NCBI RefSeq assembly: GCF_001422445.1
Contig: NZ_LMNA01000025.1
Span: 297,786 to 361,785, forward strand
Direction: 5' to 3'
DNA: 64,000 bases
From: Pseudorhodoferax sp. Leaf274
Lineage (GTDB): Bacteria > Pseudomonadota > Gammaproteobacteria > Burkholderiales > Burkholderiaceae_C
Within the stretch, counting starts at the first letter, position 1; each line of letters opens with the position of its first letter. The notes below the pieces were generated by a model. It made no database searches, was not told the DNA's origin, and was given only the letters and a program-made list of their open reading frames with translations. Shown piece by piece: positions 1-8,208 of this stretch. The position numbers were made by a program, and so were the translations under genes.

Positions 1-1132
1 CGGCCTCGCTCGTCTTGAGCTTGATGTCCTGCCCCGCCGGCCCGGCCGCGGCCATCGCTTCCTTGATGCGCGGCAGCAGCGCGGCCAGGCGGGCGTTGAA
101 CGCGGCACCCGCATCGACCTTGGCACCGCCTTCCTTCGCGACGCCAGCAGGCGCATCGAGCAGCTTGTGCAGATGCTCCAGGGCTTGCGTGGCGGCCGCA
201 TAGTCCTTGGCCGCGGCCTTCTCGCTCGCAAAGCCGATCAAGGCGCGCAGCTTGGTGGCCTCGGGGTGCTGGCCCGCCAACGCCTGCCGCAGCGGCTCCT
301 GCACCTGGCCCAGGCGCTGGTCGTAAGCCAGCTGCGCGGACGAAGGCGCGTCGGGCGGGGTCGGGGCCGGTGTGTCGGGGCCGGCGTCGGCGCCGGCGCT
401 GCCCTGGCCCTGCGGGGCGTCGCCCTGGCCTTCGCCGTCGGCGTGGCCTTGCTCTTCGTCGGCATCGTCCCCGTCTTCGCCACGCACCCGCACCGCCAGC
501 CGCAGCGCGGTCTGTTGCAGCAGCGCGGCCTTGATCTTGCGGGCCAGCCCGCCGGCGGACGCCTGCACGATGAAGGTCAGCGCATTGGCTTCGTAAGTGC
601 ACTCGCCGCGGATGAATTTCAGGCCGCTGGCGTTGTGCATCTGCTCCTTCAGCAGCTTGCCGCGCGCGGGCGAGATCGCGCGCCGGGACAGCAGCACCAC
701 GGTCTCCTTGCCGGTCGTCGCGATCAGCGACTGCATCACGGCCTCGCCTTTGCGCAGTTCGCGGATCAGCGGAATCATCTTGGAGGTGAGCAGCGCAGGG
801 CTCTCCTCATCGTCGTCCGCCTCGGCCGAGGCCCGCGTTGTGGCCTGGGTCTTCTTCAGTTCGGCCTCCGCCGACCCGAGCAGCGCATAGAGCTTGTCCT
901 TGACCTCGCCGAAGATCTTGTCGCCAAGCTCCTTCTTGCGCTTGGACTGCGCCACGACCTGCTTCTTCAACAGGTCGACGACGTCCTCGAGGGCTTGGGA
1001 ACGGGGCTCGGGCTTGCCCTCGTCGCTCTTGTCGAAACGGGCCAGCGCCTTGACCAGCGCGCCGTCGTCCAGGTCGAGCTTGTTCTTCTTGGTAAAGCCG
1101 GTCCACGCTGCTTCGCTGAGCTTGTCTGCCAT
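1..1132 (-). CDS. Unknown large protein, 5' part only (runs off the left edge)
   Basis: The frame opens with ATG at 1132 and stays open to the window edge, giving the first 377 residues of a longer protein. I do not recognise the family. Residues 1-100 are rich in lysine, leucine and alanine and look helical. Residues about 105-110 form an acidic cluster, and about 218-262 are low-complexity Gly/Asp/Glu/Gln and then Pro/Ala-rich, which looks like a flexible linker between two helical parts. No signal peptide, transmembrane segment or catalytic motif is visible, so a cytoplasmic location is inferred. It lies 99 bp downstream of the GH26-like gene on the same strand and may be co-transcribed with it. 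Base composition and codon use look like the neighbours. The frame was checked for stops at several points; the function is open. Confidence 0.7.
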   Translation of the reverse strand, partial: MADKLSEAAWTGFTKKNKLDLDDGALVKALARFDKSDEGKPEPRSQALEDVVDLLKKQVVAQSKRKKELGDKIFGEVKDKLYALLGSAEAELKKTQATTRASAEADDDEESPALLTSKMIPLIRELRKGEAVMQSLIATTGKETVVLLSRRAISPARGKLLKEQMHNASGLKFIRGECTYEANALTFIVQASAGGLARKIKAALLQQTALRLAVRVRGEDGDDADEEQGHADGEGQGDAPQGQGSAGADAGPDTPAPTPPDAPSSAQLAYDQRLGQVQEPLRQALAGQHPEATKLRALIGFASEKAAAKDYAAATQALEHLHKLLDAPAGVAKEGGAKVDAGAAFNARLAALLPRIKEAMAAAGPAGQDIKLKTSEA

Positions 1133-1231
1133 GAAGGTCTCCTCCGGTTTCAGCGCCGCGCCGCAAGAGGCGCGCCGTGCGGGCGGCGATTATGTCTGCG
1201 AAGCGGCGGAGGGTCGAGCCGACTGCTGCGG

Positions 1232-2359
1232 TCAGCCGCAGATGCAGGTCAGCCGTTCGGCGGTCATGGCGTAAGGGCTGGCCGCCATCGCAGAAAGGCT
1301 GGCTTTCACGGCAGCAGTGTCCGACACGGCAGGTCCATACGGTGCGGGCCACATTGCGGCAAAGGCTGATTGGAAGAACGCCGTCGGCAGGTAGCGGCCC
1401 GTTTTCACGTCCCAAATGTCCGTCACGTTGTTGCCGTACTGGTAGCCCAATTCGGGAATGCACAGAGGCTTGCCGTGCGCCGCGGACAGCGCCACGATGG
1501 CCGTCCAGCACTTGAGCGGCATCCCGCTTGCGCCCAGAAGCGAAATGTCTCCACTGCCGCGGTTGTCATAGGTGTCCATCGAGACGATGTCCACATACGA
1601 CGGGCCAGGCCAAAACTGTTGGGGATCCACGCCCGTGCTTGCGTCCACATTCCAGCAGTACAGGGCATTCGTGACGCCCTTCGTGGTGCGCAGGTAGTCG
1701 ACCATCTTGCGCCAGACCACGATGAAGTCGGCCGCACGGTCGACACCGTTCCACCAGAACCAGTCGCCTGTGACCTCGTGGAACATCCGCACCACGACGG
1801 GAATCTTTCGGCCTTTGGCATCCACCAGCGTGGCCAAGAACGTGGCAAGCCGGTCGAGGAAGGCGAGGAACTGCGCCTCTTGCGCTCCGCCCGTCTTGAT
1901 GGCGGCCAGCGGTGCGCCGGTGCGGTCACCGAAATAGCCCGGATCAGACGGGCTGGGCGCCGGGCTGGTCTGACCTGCACGCGACATCGCGCCACGGACT
2001 GGGTTGCCGGGGTGGTTGTGCAGCGCAATGATGGAGCCCTTGGCGTGGGCCCCGATGATCAGGTCGCGCAAGAAATCCGTCGCATCCTGCCCCCAGCGCG
2101 TCGCCCACTGCGGATCCTGGTATTCCAGGCCGACCACGCCGGGATAGCGGCCCGTCACAGCCTGGAAGTTCGCCAGAGAGCCAGTGAGCGTGGGCCTGGC
2201 ATTCTGCGCAGGCATGCCCGCGAGATGATCGTTCACGCCGAGCGCATAACGGTAGTGCTGTCGCGCCGTGTCCAGCCACTGGTAGAGGCTGACCGTCTGT
2301 GCCGTCGCGCCGCTGGTGATCGGAAGCGCCCGGCTGGGATCCAGTCCCATGCACTTCAT
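1232..2359 (-). CDS. Glycoside hydrolase family 26-like protein (beta-mannanase type), no signal peptide
   Basis: A protein of 375 residues with the hallmarks of the GH26 TIM barrel. The sequence RMFHEVTGDWFWWN (from about residue 191) matches the conserved acid/base region, making Glu195 the likely proton donor. The sequence PLCIPELGYQ near residue 303 fits the nucleophile strand, making Glu303 the likely nucleophile. Family members cleave beta-1,4-mannans or related beta-glucans; the substrate here is not determinable. Unusually there is no signal peptide: the protein starts MKCMGLDPSR and runs directly into the barrel. A second in-frame ATG lies at 2350. The start at 2359 overlaps the stop of a small upstream frame by ATGA, which suggests translational coupling. 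The position beside a tRNA gene would suit a gene acquired on a mobile element, perhaps as part of a phage particle, but no phage gene is visible here. Confidence 0.7.
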   Translation of the reverse strand: MKCMGLDPSRALPITSGATAQTVSLYQWLDTARQHYRYALGVNDHLAGMPAQNARPTLTGSLANFQAVTGRYPGVVGLEYQDPQWATRWGQDATDFLRDLIIGAHAKGSIIALHNHPGNPVRGAMSRAGQTSPAPSPSDPGYFGDRTGAPLAAIKTGGAQEAQFLAFLDRLATFLATLVDAKGRKIPVVVRMFHEVTGDWFWWNGVDRAADFIVVWRKMVDYLRTTKGVTNALYCWNVDASTGVDPQQFWPGPSYVDIVSMDTYDNRGSGDISLLGASGMPLKCWTAIVALSAAHGKPLCIPELGYQYGNNVTDIWDVKTGRYLPTAFFQSAFAAMWPAPYGPAVSDTAAVKASLSAMAASPYAMTAERLTCICG

Positions 2360-2568
2360 ACGTTCCGTCCCAGCGCCGTCATCGGGGTCTGCATGCGGCC
2401 GTAGAGTGCCACACGCCCGCTACGTTGGAATGCCTGGGCGCGGCCGGCAGCTTCAGCCGCAGATGGACCGGGCCACCTGCGCCGGGTTGGCAACACGTCG
2501 AGCTCAAGCAGGATGTCGAGCACAGGCCGCGCAAAAGAAGAAGGGGTCGGCAGATCTTGACCTGCCAA
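2356..2568 (-). CDS. Small ORF coupled to the GH26-like gene
   Basis: A 70-residue frame whose stop codon overlaps the start of the GH26-like gene by four bases (ATGA). It begins only 13 bp from the 3' end of the tRNA-Pro gene. The product has an Ala/Arg/Pro-rich middle and ends VALYGRMQTPMTALGRNV; I do not recognise it. The four-base overlap is the main argument that it is translated. It could also be the truncated 3' end of a longer gene cut when DNA inserted next to the tRNA. Confidence 0.35.
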   Translation of the reverse strand: MAGQDLPTPSSFARPVLDILLELDVLPTRRRWPGPSAAEAAGRAQAFQRSGRVALYGRMQTPMTALGRNV

Positions 2569-2580
2569 CCCCCGCGAATG

Positions 2581-2657
<77 letters not shown>

Positions 2658-2714
2658 AAGGGCGGCATTCTAACCTCGGCATCGGGCCGTTCTGGCCGCG
2701 GGAGACAAAACAAC

Positions 2715-3110
2715 ATGGGCATCCGCGTCGTCCGCCTCGGTTCCCCGCGTGCGCCTGGCGAAGGGCTGCGCATCGGTACGGTGCGCCGGCCACCGCGCGG
2801 GGTGCCCAGATCGCAGTTCGCCACGCAGGATTGGTACGACTGCTGGTACCCCAACCTCGCGCCCAGCGCCGAAACGATGGCGCTGGGGCAGGCCGCCCAG
2901 TCCTCGGGCGACTTGAAGCAATGGGCCGGCTTTCGCAAGCGATACCTGCGCGAGATGAACACCCCCGAGGCCAGCCGCAACCTGGATCTGCTGGCGGCCC
3001 TGTCGCACGGCGCCGATCTCTCGGTGGGCTGCTACTGCGAGCACGAGGAACTCTGCCACCGCGCGCTGCTGCGCGAACTGCTGGCCGCGCGCGGCGCCGC
3101 CATCGCCTGA
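2715..3110 (+). CDS. DUF488 family protein
   Basis: 131 residues. The sequence DWYDCWYPNLAPS and the C-terminal GCYCEHEELCHRALLRELL are typical of DUF488 proteins, small cytoplasmic proteins with a conserved Cys/His-rich end whose biochemical role is not established. The ATG at 2715 follows GGGAG about ten bases upstream; the frame also stays open further upstream, but that part crosses the tRNA gene and was excluded. The four genes on this strand from here to 5473 are close together, though the gap to the next (about 65 bp) leaves room for a separate promoter. Confidence 0.85.
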   Translation: MGIRVVRLGSPRAPGEGLRIGTVRRPPRGVPRSQFATQDWYDCWYPNLAPSAETMALGQAAQSSGDLKQWAGFRKRYLREMNTPEASRNLDLLAALSHGADLSVGCYCEHEELCHRALLRELLAARGAAIA

Positions 3111-3175
3111 AAACATCACAACATGATAGGATCGCCGCCCTTTGCGCCCTTTGCCATGGGCCGCATCGGCCGGCA

Positions 3176-4345
3176 TTGCGCTTGAAACCCTCCGCCTTCC
3201 TCACCCTGCTCGCCCGCCTGCGCGCCATCGCGCACGGCGTGTGGACCACCGGCCTCGTGGCCGGTGGCCGCGTGAGCCCGCGCGAGATCGGCCGCGCCGC
3301 ACTGGGCAGCGCGGTTGGCATCCTGGTCGCGTCGCTGGTGGCGCATGCGCTGGCGCCCGGCCTGCCGGCGTTGGGGCTGATCGCGCCCATGGGCGCCACG
3401 GCGGTGCTGGTGTTCGCCGTGCCGGCCAGTCCGCTCGCGCAGCCCTGGCCGGCCATCGCCGGCAACACGGTATCGGCCCTGGTGGGCGCGCTGTGCGCAC
3501 GCTACGCCGGCGACCTGGGCCTGGCCGCGCCGGTGGCCGTGGGGCTGGCGATCGCGGCGATGTTCGCGCTGCGCTGCCTGCACCCGCCCGGAGGCGCCAC
3601 CGCGCTGCTGGCTGCGCTGTCGGGCGTGGAGCCCGGCTTCGCGCTGTCGCCGGTGTTCGTGGACACGCTGGTCATCGTGCTGGTGGGCGTGGCCTACAAC
3701 CGGCTCACGGGGCGCGCCTACCCGCACACCGTGCCCCTGCGCCCGGCGGCAGCCACCGGCGCGCCGGCCCGCTTCTCGGCGGCAGATCTGGACGCGGCAT
3801 TGGCGCATTACGACCAGGTGCTGGACATCAGCCGGCACGACCTGGAACGGCTGCTGCAATTCGCCGAGGCCGCGGCCTACGAACGCAAGTTCGGCGAACT
3901 GCGCTGCCGCGACGTGATGTCCACGCCGCCGCTGACGGTGCCGTTCGGCTGCGCGCTGGACGAGGCCTGGCAATTGATGCGCGAACGCCGCATCAAGGCC
4001 CTGCCTGTGACCGACCGCGCGCAGCGCATCGCCGGCATCGTGACCGTGGCCGACTTCATGAAGCATGCGGACTTCGCGTCCATCGACGGCCTGGGCGCGC
4101 GGCTGCGCAGCCTGATCCGCGCCAGCGGGCTGTCGCACGACGACAAGCCGCACGTGGTGGGCCAGATCATGACGCGCCAGGTGCGCATCGCCAGCGCCGA
4201 CCGCTACATCAGCGAACTGCTGCCGCTGTTCTCCGAGGCCGGGCACCACCACATCCCGGTGCTCGACGAGGAACGCCGCGTGGTCGGCGTGATCACGCAA
4301 TCCGACCTGATCCGCGCGCTGCACCGGACCGTGCGGGCCGCGTGA
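3176..4345 (+). CDS. HPP-family membrane protein with two CBS domains
   Basis: About 389 residues. The first half holds several hydrophobic segments and the HPP signature (LHPPGGATALLAAL at about residues 138-151), as in the HPP integral membrane family. The C-terminal half carries a CBS pair at about 243-296 (CRDVMSTPPLTVP...GIVTVADFM) and 327-382 (VGQIMTRQVRI...GVITQSDLI). CBS pairs usually bind adenine nucleotides and gate transport or enzyme activity. Some HPP proteins have been linked to nitrite transport in other organisms; for this one the substrate is unknown. The start is uncertain: no ATG is in frame near the N-terminus, so TTG at 3176 is used, with TTG 3182 and GTG 3239 as alternatives. 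Confidence 0.85.
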   Translation: MRLKPSAFLTLLARLRAIAHGVWTTGLVAGGRVSPREIGRAALGSAVGILVASLVAHALAPGLPALGLIAPMGATAVLVFAVPASPLAQPWPAIAGNTVSALVGALCARYAGDLGLAAPVAVGLAIAAMFALRCLHPPGGATALLAALSGVEPGFALSPVFVDTLVIVLVGVAYNRLTGRAYPHTVPLRPAAATGAPARFSAADLDAALAHYDQVLDISRHDLERLLQFAEAAAYERKFGELRCRDVMSTPPLTVPFGCALDEAWQLMRERRIKALPVTDRAQRIAGIVTVADFMKHADFASIDGLGARLRSLIRASGLSHDDKPHVVGQIMTRQVRIASADRYISELLPLFSEAGHHHIPVLDEERRVVGVITQSDLIRALHRTVRAA

Positions 4346-4389
4346 GCACGGGCGCCTGGGAGGCGCTGCCGCGCGGCTATGCTCCGCAC

Positions 4390-4845
4390 ATGCAACTGAA
4401 GATCCTTGTCGGCACCGTCACCGGCAACGCCATGTCCGTGGCCCAGGCCATCCAGCTGGACTGCACCGACCTCGTGCCAAACATTGCCGTCGATCCCATG
4501 GACGGGCTGGACATCGGCGTGTTCGAGCAGGGCGCGCTGTTCCTCGTCTGCACCTCCACCACCGGCGCGGGCGACGTGCCGGACAACGCGCAGGCGCTGT
4601 ATGCCTCGCTGCTGAACGAGCCGCGCTACCTGGGCGCGGTGCGCTACGGCCTCATCGCGCTCGGCGATGCCGGTGCCCATGCCGCCACCTTTGCCGAAGG
4701 CGGCCTGAAGTTCGACGCCGCGCTGCAGGACCTGGGCGCGCGCCGCATCGGCGAGGTCTTCACGCACGACGCCAGCGGCGAGGAAGATGCGGAAGCGGCC
4801 GGCATCGCCTGGTGCCGCAGCTGGCTGGCACTGGCCCTGGCGTGA
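4390..4845 (+). CDS. MioC-like flavodoxin-domain protein
   Basis: 151 residues with a flavodoxin fold: LVGTVTGNAMSVAQAI at the N-terminus corresponds to the FMN phosphate-binding loop, and CTSTTGAGDVPDN to the second FMN-contacting loop. Small single-domain proteins of this type act as cytoplasmic one-electron carriers. The length agrees with MioC-like flavodoxins of about 150 residues. The ATG at 4390 lies 45 bp after the HPP-CBS stop. The LysE-type gene starts 5 bp after its stop, so the two are almost certainly co-transcribed. The physiological partner cannot be inferred from the neighbours. Confidence 0.85.
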   Translation: MQLKILVGTVTGNAMSVAQAIQLDCTDLVPNIAVDPMDGLDIGVFEQGALFLVCTSTTGAGDVPDNAQALYASLLNEPRYLGAVRYGLIALGDAGAHAATFAEGGLKFDAALQDLGARRIGEVFTHDASGEEDAEAAGIAWCRSWLALALA

Positions 4846-4849
4846 CACC

Positions 4850-5473
4850 ATGACCCTCTCGTCCTACCTGCTCTACCTGGCCGCCGTGCTGCTGCTGGTC
4901 CTGACGCCTGGCCCCACCATGCTGATGTGCATGACGCGCGCGCTCCACCACGGCCCGCGCGCCGCGCTGACCAGCGTGGCCGGCTCGGTGACGGCCGTGC
5001 TGTGCGTGATGCTGCTGTCGGCGCTGGGCCTGGGGGCGCTGCTGGCCGCCTCCGACACCGCCTTCCTCGTGGCCAAGGCGGTGGGCGCGGCCTACCTCGT
5101 CTGGCTGGGCATCAAGACCTTGCGCAGCCCGGCACCCGCGCTGCAGGTGGAGGCGGCGGCCGGGCCCTCGCGCCGCTCGTCCTATCTGCAGGGCTTCCTG
5201 GTCGGCGCCAGCAATCCCAAGGCGCTGCTGTTCTTCGCGGCGTTCTTCCCGCAGTTCCTGAACCCGGCCGCGCCCATGCTGCCGCAACTCGCGTTGCTCG
5301 CGCTGAGCTTCATGCTGATCGAGTTCAGCGTGCTCACCGCGTGCGCGCTGGGCGTGGCGCGGCTGGCGCCCTGGCTGTCGCGCAGCGGGCCGGCGCGCTG
5401 GATCAACCGCGTGTGCGGCGGGCTGTTCGCGTTGATGGGCGCGCTGCTGCTGTTCGCGCGGCGCAGCGCGTGA
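4850..5473 (+). CDS. LysE/RhtB-family amino acid exporter
   Basis: 207 residues with about six hydrophobic segments and the family signature LTPGPTMLMCMTRALHHG near the N-terminus, followed by a second conserved loop GASNPKALLFFAAFFPQF. Members export amino acids or homoserine lactones across the inner membrane, driven by the proton gradient; the substrate is not predictable here. The ATG at 4850 lies 5 bp after the flavodoxin gene stop. It ends convergently with dinG, with a GC-rich hairpin between the two. Confidence 0.9.
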   Translation: MTLSSYLLYLAAVLLLVLTPGPTMLMCMTRALHHGPRAALTSVAGSVTAVLCVMLLSALGLGALLAASDTAFLVAKAVGAAYLVWLGIKTLRSPAPALQVEAAAGPSRRSSYLQGFLVGASNPKALLFFAAFFPQFLNPAAPMLPQLALLALSFMLIEFSVLTACALGVARLAPWLSRSGPARWINRVCGGLFALMGALLLFARRSA

Positions 5474-5506
5474 GGTCACTGGGGCACCCTTCGGCCTACG
5501 GCCTGT

Positions 5507-5548
5507 CGCGCCGGGCGGGAGCGAGCTTGCTTGGAGCGGCCCGGCGCG
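5507..5548. terminator. GC-rich hairpin between convergent genes
   Basis: Perfect 10-bp arms CGCGCCGGGC (5507-5516) and GCCCGGCGCG (5539-5548) lie in the 79-bp gap between the LysE-type gene and dinG, which converge here. No T-tract follows on either strand, so intrinsic termination is only a candidate role; stabilising the 3' ends is an alternative. Confidence 0.45.
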
Positions 5549-5552
5549 GCGC

Positions 5553-7808
5553 TCACTCCAGCGCGTGCATGCGCCCCTTCGCATCGCGGCGCCAGCGCGC
5601 AAACGGCGGCAGCGCGGCCAGCAGCCGGCGGCCGAAGGCCGTGCCGGCCAGGCGCCGGTCGTAGCAGTGGATGCTGCACTGGTCGTCCTCGGTGCGGATG
5701 GCGCGGCCGGCCCATTGCGCCAGCCGCATCGCCGTGGCCGGCAGCACCAGTTCGCTGAAGGCATCGCGGCCGTTGCTGCGCAGCCAGGCCGCGCGCGTCT
5801 CGCCGACCGGGTCGTCGGGCGAGGCGAAGGGCAGCTTGGTGATGAACAGCTGCTCGCACTGCGCGCCGGGCAGGTCCATGCCCTCGCCGAAGGACTGCAG
5901 GCCGAACACGATGGACGGGCCGCCCGCCGCCACCGCCGCGCGGTGCCGCTCCAGCAGCACGGTGCGCGGCAGCTCGCCCTGCACCAGCACCAGCGCGCGC
6001 AGCGCGGCCGGCAATGCGGCCACGGCCTGGCGCATCTGCTCGCGCGAGGTGAACAGCACCAGCGCGCCGCGGCGCACCTCGGCCAGGTCGGCCAGCAGCA
6101 GGCCCACCATCTCGGGCGTGAAGCGTGCCGCGTCCTTGGGGTCGGCGCGCGTCTCCACCACCACGAAGCGGCCCTGGCGCGGGTAGTCGAAGGGGCTGGC
6201 CACGGCCAACGTCGTCACGGCCTCGTCGCCTGCCAGGCCCGCCTCGCGCAGGAAGAAGTCGAACGCATCGCCCGCGCGCAGCGTGGCCGAGCTCAGCACC
6301 ACCGCCCGCGCGCCGCTCCACAGCTGCGTGCGCAGGCTGCCGCCCGGCAGCACATGGCTGGCGTGGGCGCGCACGCGCGGGCCGCGCACGCCACCGCCGT
6401 GCAGGCTGAACCACTTGGCCACCGGCGCGGCGGTGGCCGGCTGCTCCTGCAGCAGCAGCTGCGCCGTGGCGTGCACCTGCTCCAGCCGGGGCGTGAGCAT
6501 GCCCAGCTGGGCATACAGCACCGACAGGCGGCGCGCCTCGTCGGGCATGTCGCGGATCTGCGCGCGCAGCGTCTTGGCCACGCCCGACAGCGCGGCCAGG
6601 AAGCTGTCGGCCATGGCGCAGACCAGTTCCAGGGGCTCCAGCAGCACCTGGGGTAGCCGGCCCTCGGGCACGCGCACGCGGCTGCCGTCCGGGCCTTCGC
6701 GCGCCTCGGCGAACTCGGCCGCGTAGGCGTCCAGCACCAGCCGCTGCAGGTCGTGCAGGCTTTGCTGCAGCTGCGTGGCCTGGCGCGGTGCGTCGGCCGC
6801 CTCGCTCACCTGCATCAGGCTGCCGATGCGCTTGCAGCGGGCGCCCAGGGTCTCGATCCAGGCGGTGGCGGCCAGGTCCATGCTGCAGGCGAAGCGCTCC
6901 AGCGCCACCGATGGCAGGTGGTGGGCCTCGTCGAGCACCAGCAAGGCGTTGTCCAGCGCCGGCAGGTTGCGCCCGCCCAGCGAGGCCAGCAGCAGGTCGT
7001 GGTTGACCACGATGACCTGGGCGCCGACCAGCTCGCGCCGCTTCTCGAAGTAGGTGCACCCGTTGAACACCGGGCAGTGCTTGCCCGTGCACGAGCTGGC
7101 CTCTGCCGCCACGGGCCACCAGGCCTCGGGCGCGGGCTGCTGGGCCAAGCTGTCGCGGTCGCCGTCCCACTCGCGGCCCAGGCTGCGGGACAGCGCGCCG
7201 TAGAACTGCAGCCGGGCCTGGCGCTCGGCGTCGGAGCCGGGCGGCAGGCCGCTGCCATCGTCGCCGGGCTCGTCGGCGAACAGGTCGTCCTCGCCGCCGC
7301 CCTCCTCGCCGGCCTGGCGCGCGAGCTTGAGCTTGCAGACGTAGCGCCCGCGGCCCTTGGCCAGCGCGAAGCGGAACGGCTCGTCCATCGCGGCGGCCAG
7401 CGCCGGCAGGTCCTTGTGCACGAGCTGCTCCTGCAGCGCCACGGTGGCGGTGGAGATCAGCACACGCGTCTTGCGCGCCAGCGCCAGCGCGATGGCCGGC
7501 GCGGCATAGGCCAGCGACTTGCCCACGCCCGTGCCGGCCTCGATCACCGCGATGGCACGCTCGGGCTCCTCGCCGTCTTCTGCCTGGCCCAGCGTGGCGC
7601 TGGCGAAGGTCTGGGCCACGCATTCGGCCATCTGGCGCTGGCCCGCGCGGGCGCGCAGGCCCGCGTTGCGTGCCAGAACGCGGTCGAACGCGCCGAGCGC
7701 GCCATGGGCCAGCACGGCAGGCGCGGGACTGGAGTCAGGAATCGGGGGAGGCACGGGAGCTGTAGCCAGGAGCGATGCCGCGGCGCCGGGATCGGCCGCG
7801 GGCCGCAA
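5553..7808 (-). CDS. dinG: ATP-dependent DNA helicase DinG
   Basis: About 751 residues, an XPD-like superfamily 2 helicase that unwinds DNA and R-loops in a 5' to 3' direction and belongs to damage responses. Visible motifs are Walker A AGTGVGKSLAYAAP (about residue 91), the four-cysteine iron-sulfur region (YVCKLKL, then CTGKHCPVFNGC), the Walker B box VLDEAHHLPS, and the C-terminal motif VI region QWAGRAIRTEDD. The start is uncertain. TTG at 7808 gives a long Pro/Ala-rich leader; GTG at 7715 would begin just before GAFDRVLARNAGLRARAGQ, closer to where the family normally starts. It ends convergently with the LysE-type gene. Confidence 0.92.
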   Translation of the reverse strand: MRPAADPGAAASLLATAPVPPPIPDSSPAPAVLAHGALGAFDRVLARNAGLRARAGQRQMAECVAQTFASATLGQAEDGEEPERAIAVIEAGTGVGKSLAYAAPAIALALARKTRVLISTATVALQEQLVHKDLPALAAAMDEPFRFALAKGRGRYVCKLKLARQAGEEGGGEDDLFADEPGDDGSGLPPGSDAERQARLQFYGALSRSLGREWDGDRDSLAQQPAPEAWWPVAAEASSCTGKHCPVFNGCTYFEKRRELVGAQVIVVNHDLLLASLGGRNLPALDNALLVLDEAHHLPSVALERFACSMDLAATAWIETLGARCKRIGSLMQVSEAADAPRQATQLQQSLHDLQRLVLDAYAAEFAEAREGPDGSRVRVPEGRLPQVLLEPLELVCAMADSFLAALSGVAKTLRAQIRDMPDEARRLSVLYAQLGMLTPRLEQVHATAQLLLQEQPATAAPVAKWFSLHGGGVRGPRVRAHASHVLPGGSLRTQLWSGARAVVLSSATLRAGDAFDFFLREAGLAGDEAVTTLAVASPFDYPRQGRFVVVETRADPKDAARFTPEMVGLLLADLAEVRRGALVLFTSREQMRQAVAALPAALRALVLVQGELPRTVLLERHRAAVAAGGPSIVFGLQSFGEGMDLPGAQCEQLFITKLPFASPDDPVGETRAAWLRSNGRDAFSELVLPATAMRLAQWAGRAIRTEDDQCSIHCYDRRLAGTAFGRRLLAALPPFARWRRDAKGRMHALE

Positions 7809-7869
7809 GTGTAGGGGCAGCGGTGCGGCGCCGAGCGTGGCCGGCCGGCAACCGCCCTGCCCGCCCCGG

Positions 7870-8070
7870 CTAGCGCGCAGCGCCCGCCCGAATCCGGTAC
7901 AGGCAGTGCGCCGACAACCGGTGGTCCTGCGGCAGCGCCGGGTGGCGGAAGGTACCGGGATCCCGCACCATGCCCAGGCGCTGCATCACGGCTTCGGAGC
8001 GGCGGTTGTCGACGGCGGTGAACGCCACCACCTCGGCCAGCTGGAGCGTCTGGAACGCGAACGGCATCTC
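7870..8070 (-). pseudogene. C-terminal remnant of a RimJ/RimL-type GNAT acetyltransferase
   Basis: About 65 residues reading PFAFQTLQLAEVVAFTAVDN, then RRSEAVMQRLGMVRDPG, up to a TAG stop at 7870. This is the last third of a RimJ/RimL-like N-acetyltransferase: the segment with the conserved Asn (VDNRRSE) and the final strand. The N-terminal half and the acetyl-CoA pyrophosphate loop are absent, and upstream sequence up to 8208 gives no matching protein, so a 5' deletion of the gene is inferred. The rest of the 400-bp stretch between dinG and the phospholipase D-like gene holds nothing else I can recognise. Confidence 0.6.
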
Positions 8071-8208
8071 ATCGGTCGCGCTCTGCGGCCTGTGTCGGGA
8101 TAGGGGGCGGCCGATTCTGGCACCCACGCGGCCCTGCCGCGGACCGGCGCAGCATCCGGTCGACCGCGACGACTGCGACCGCACCGGCACCGGCACTGAC
8201 AGGCAGCG

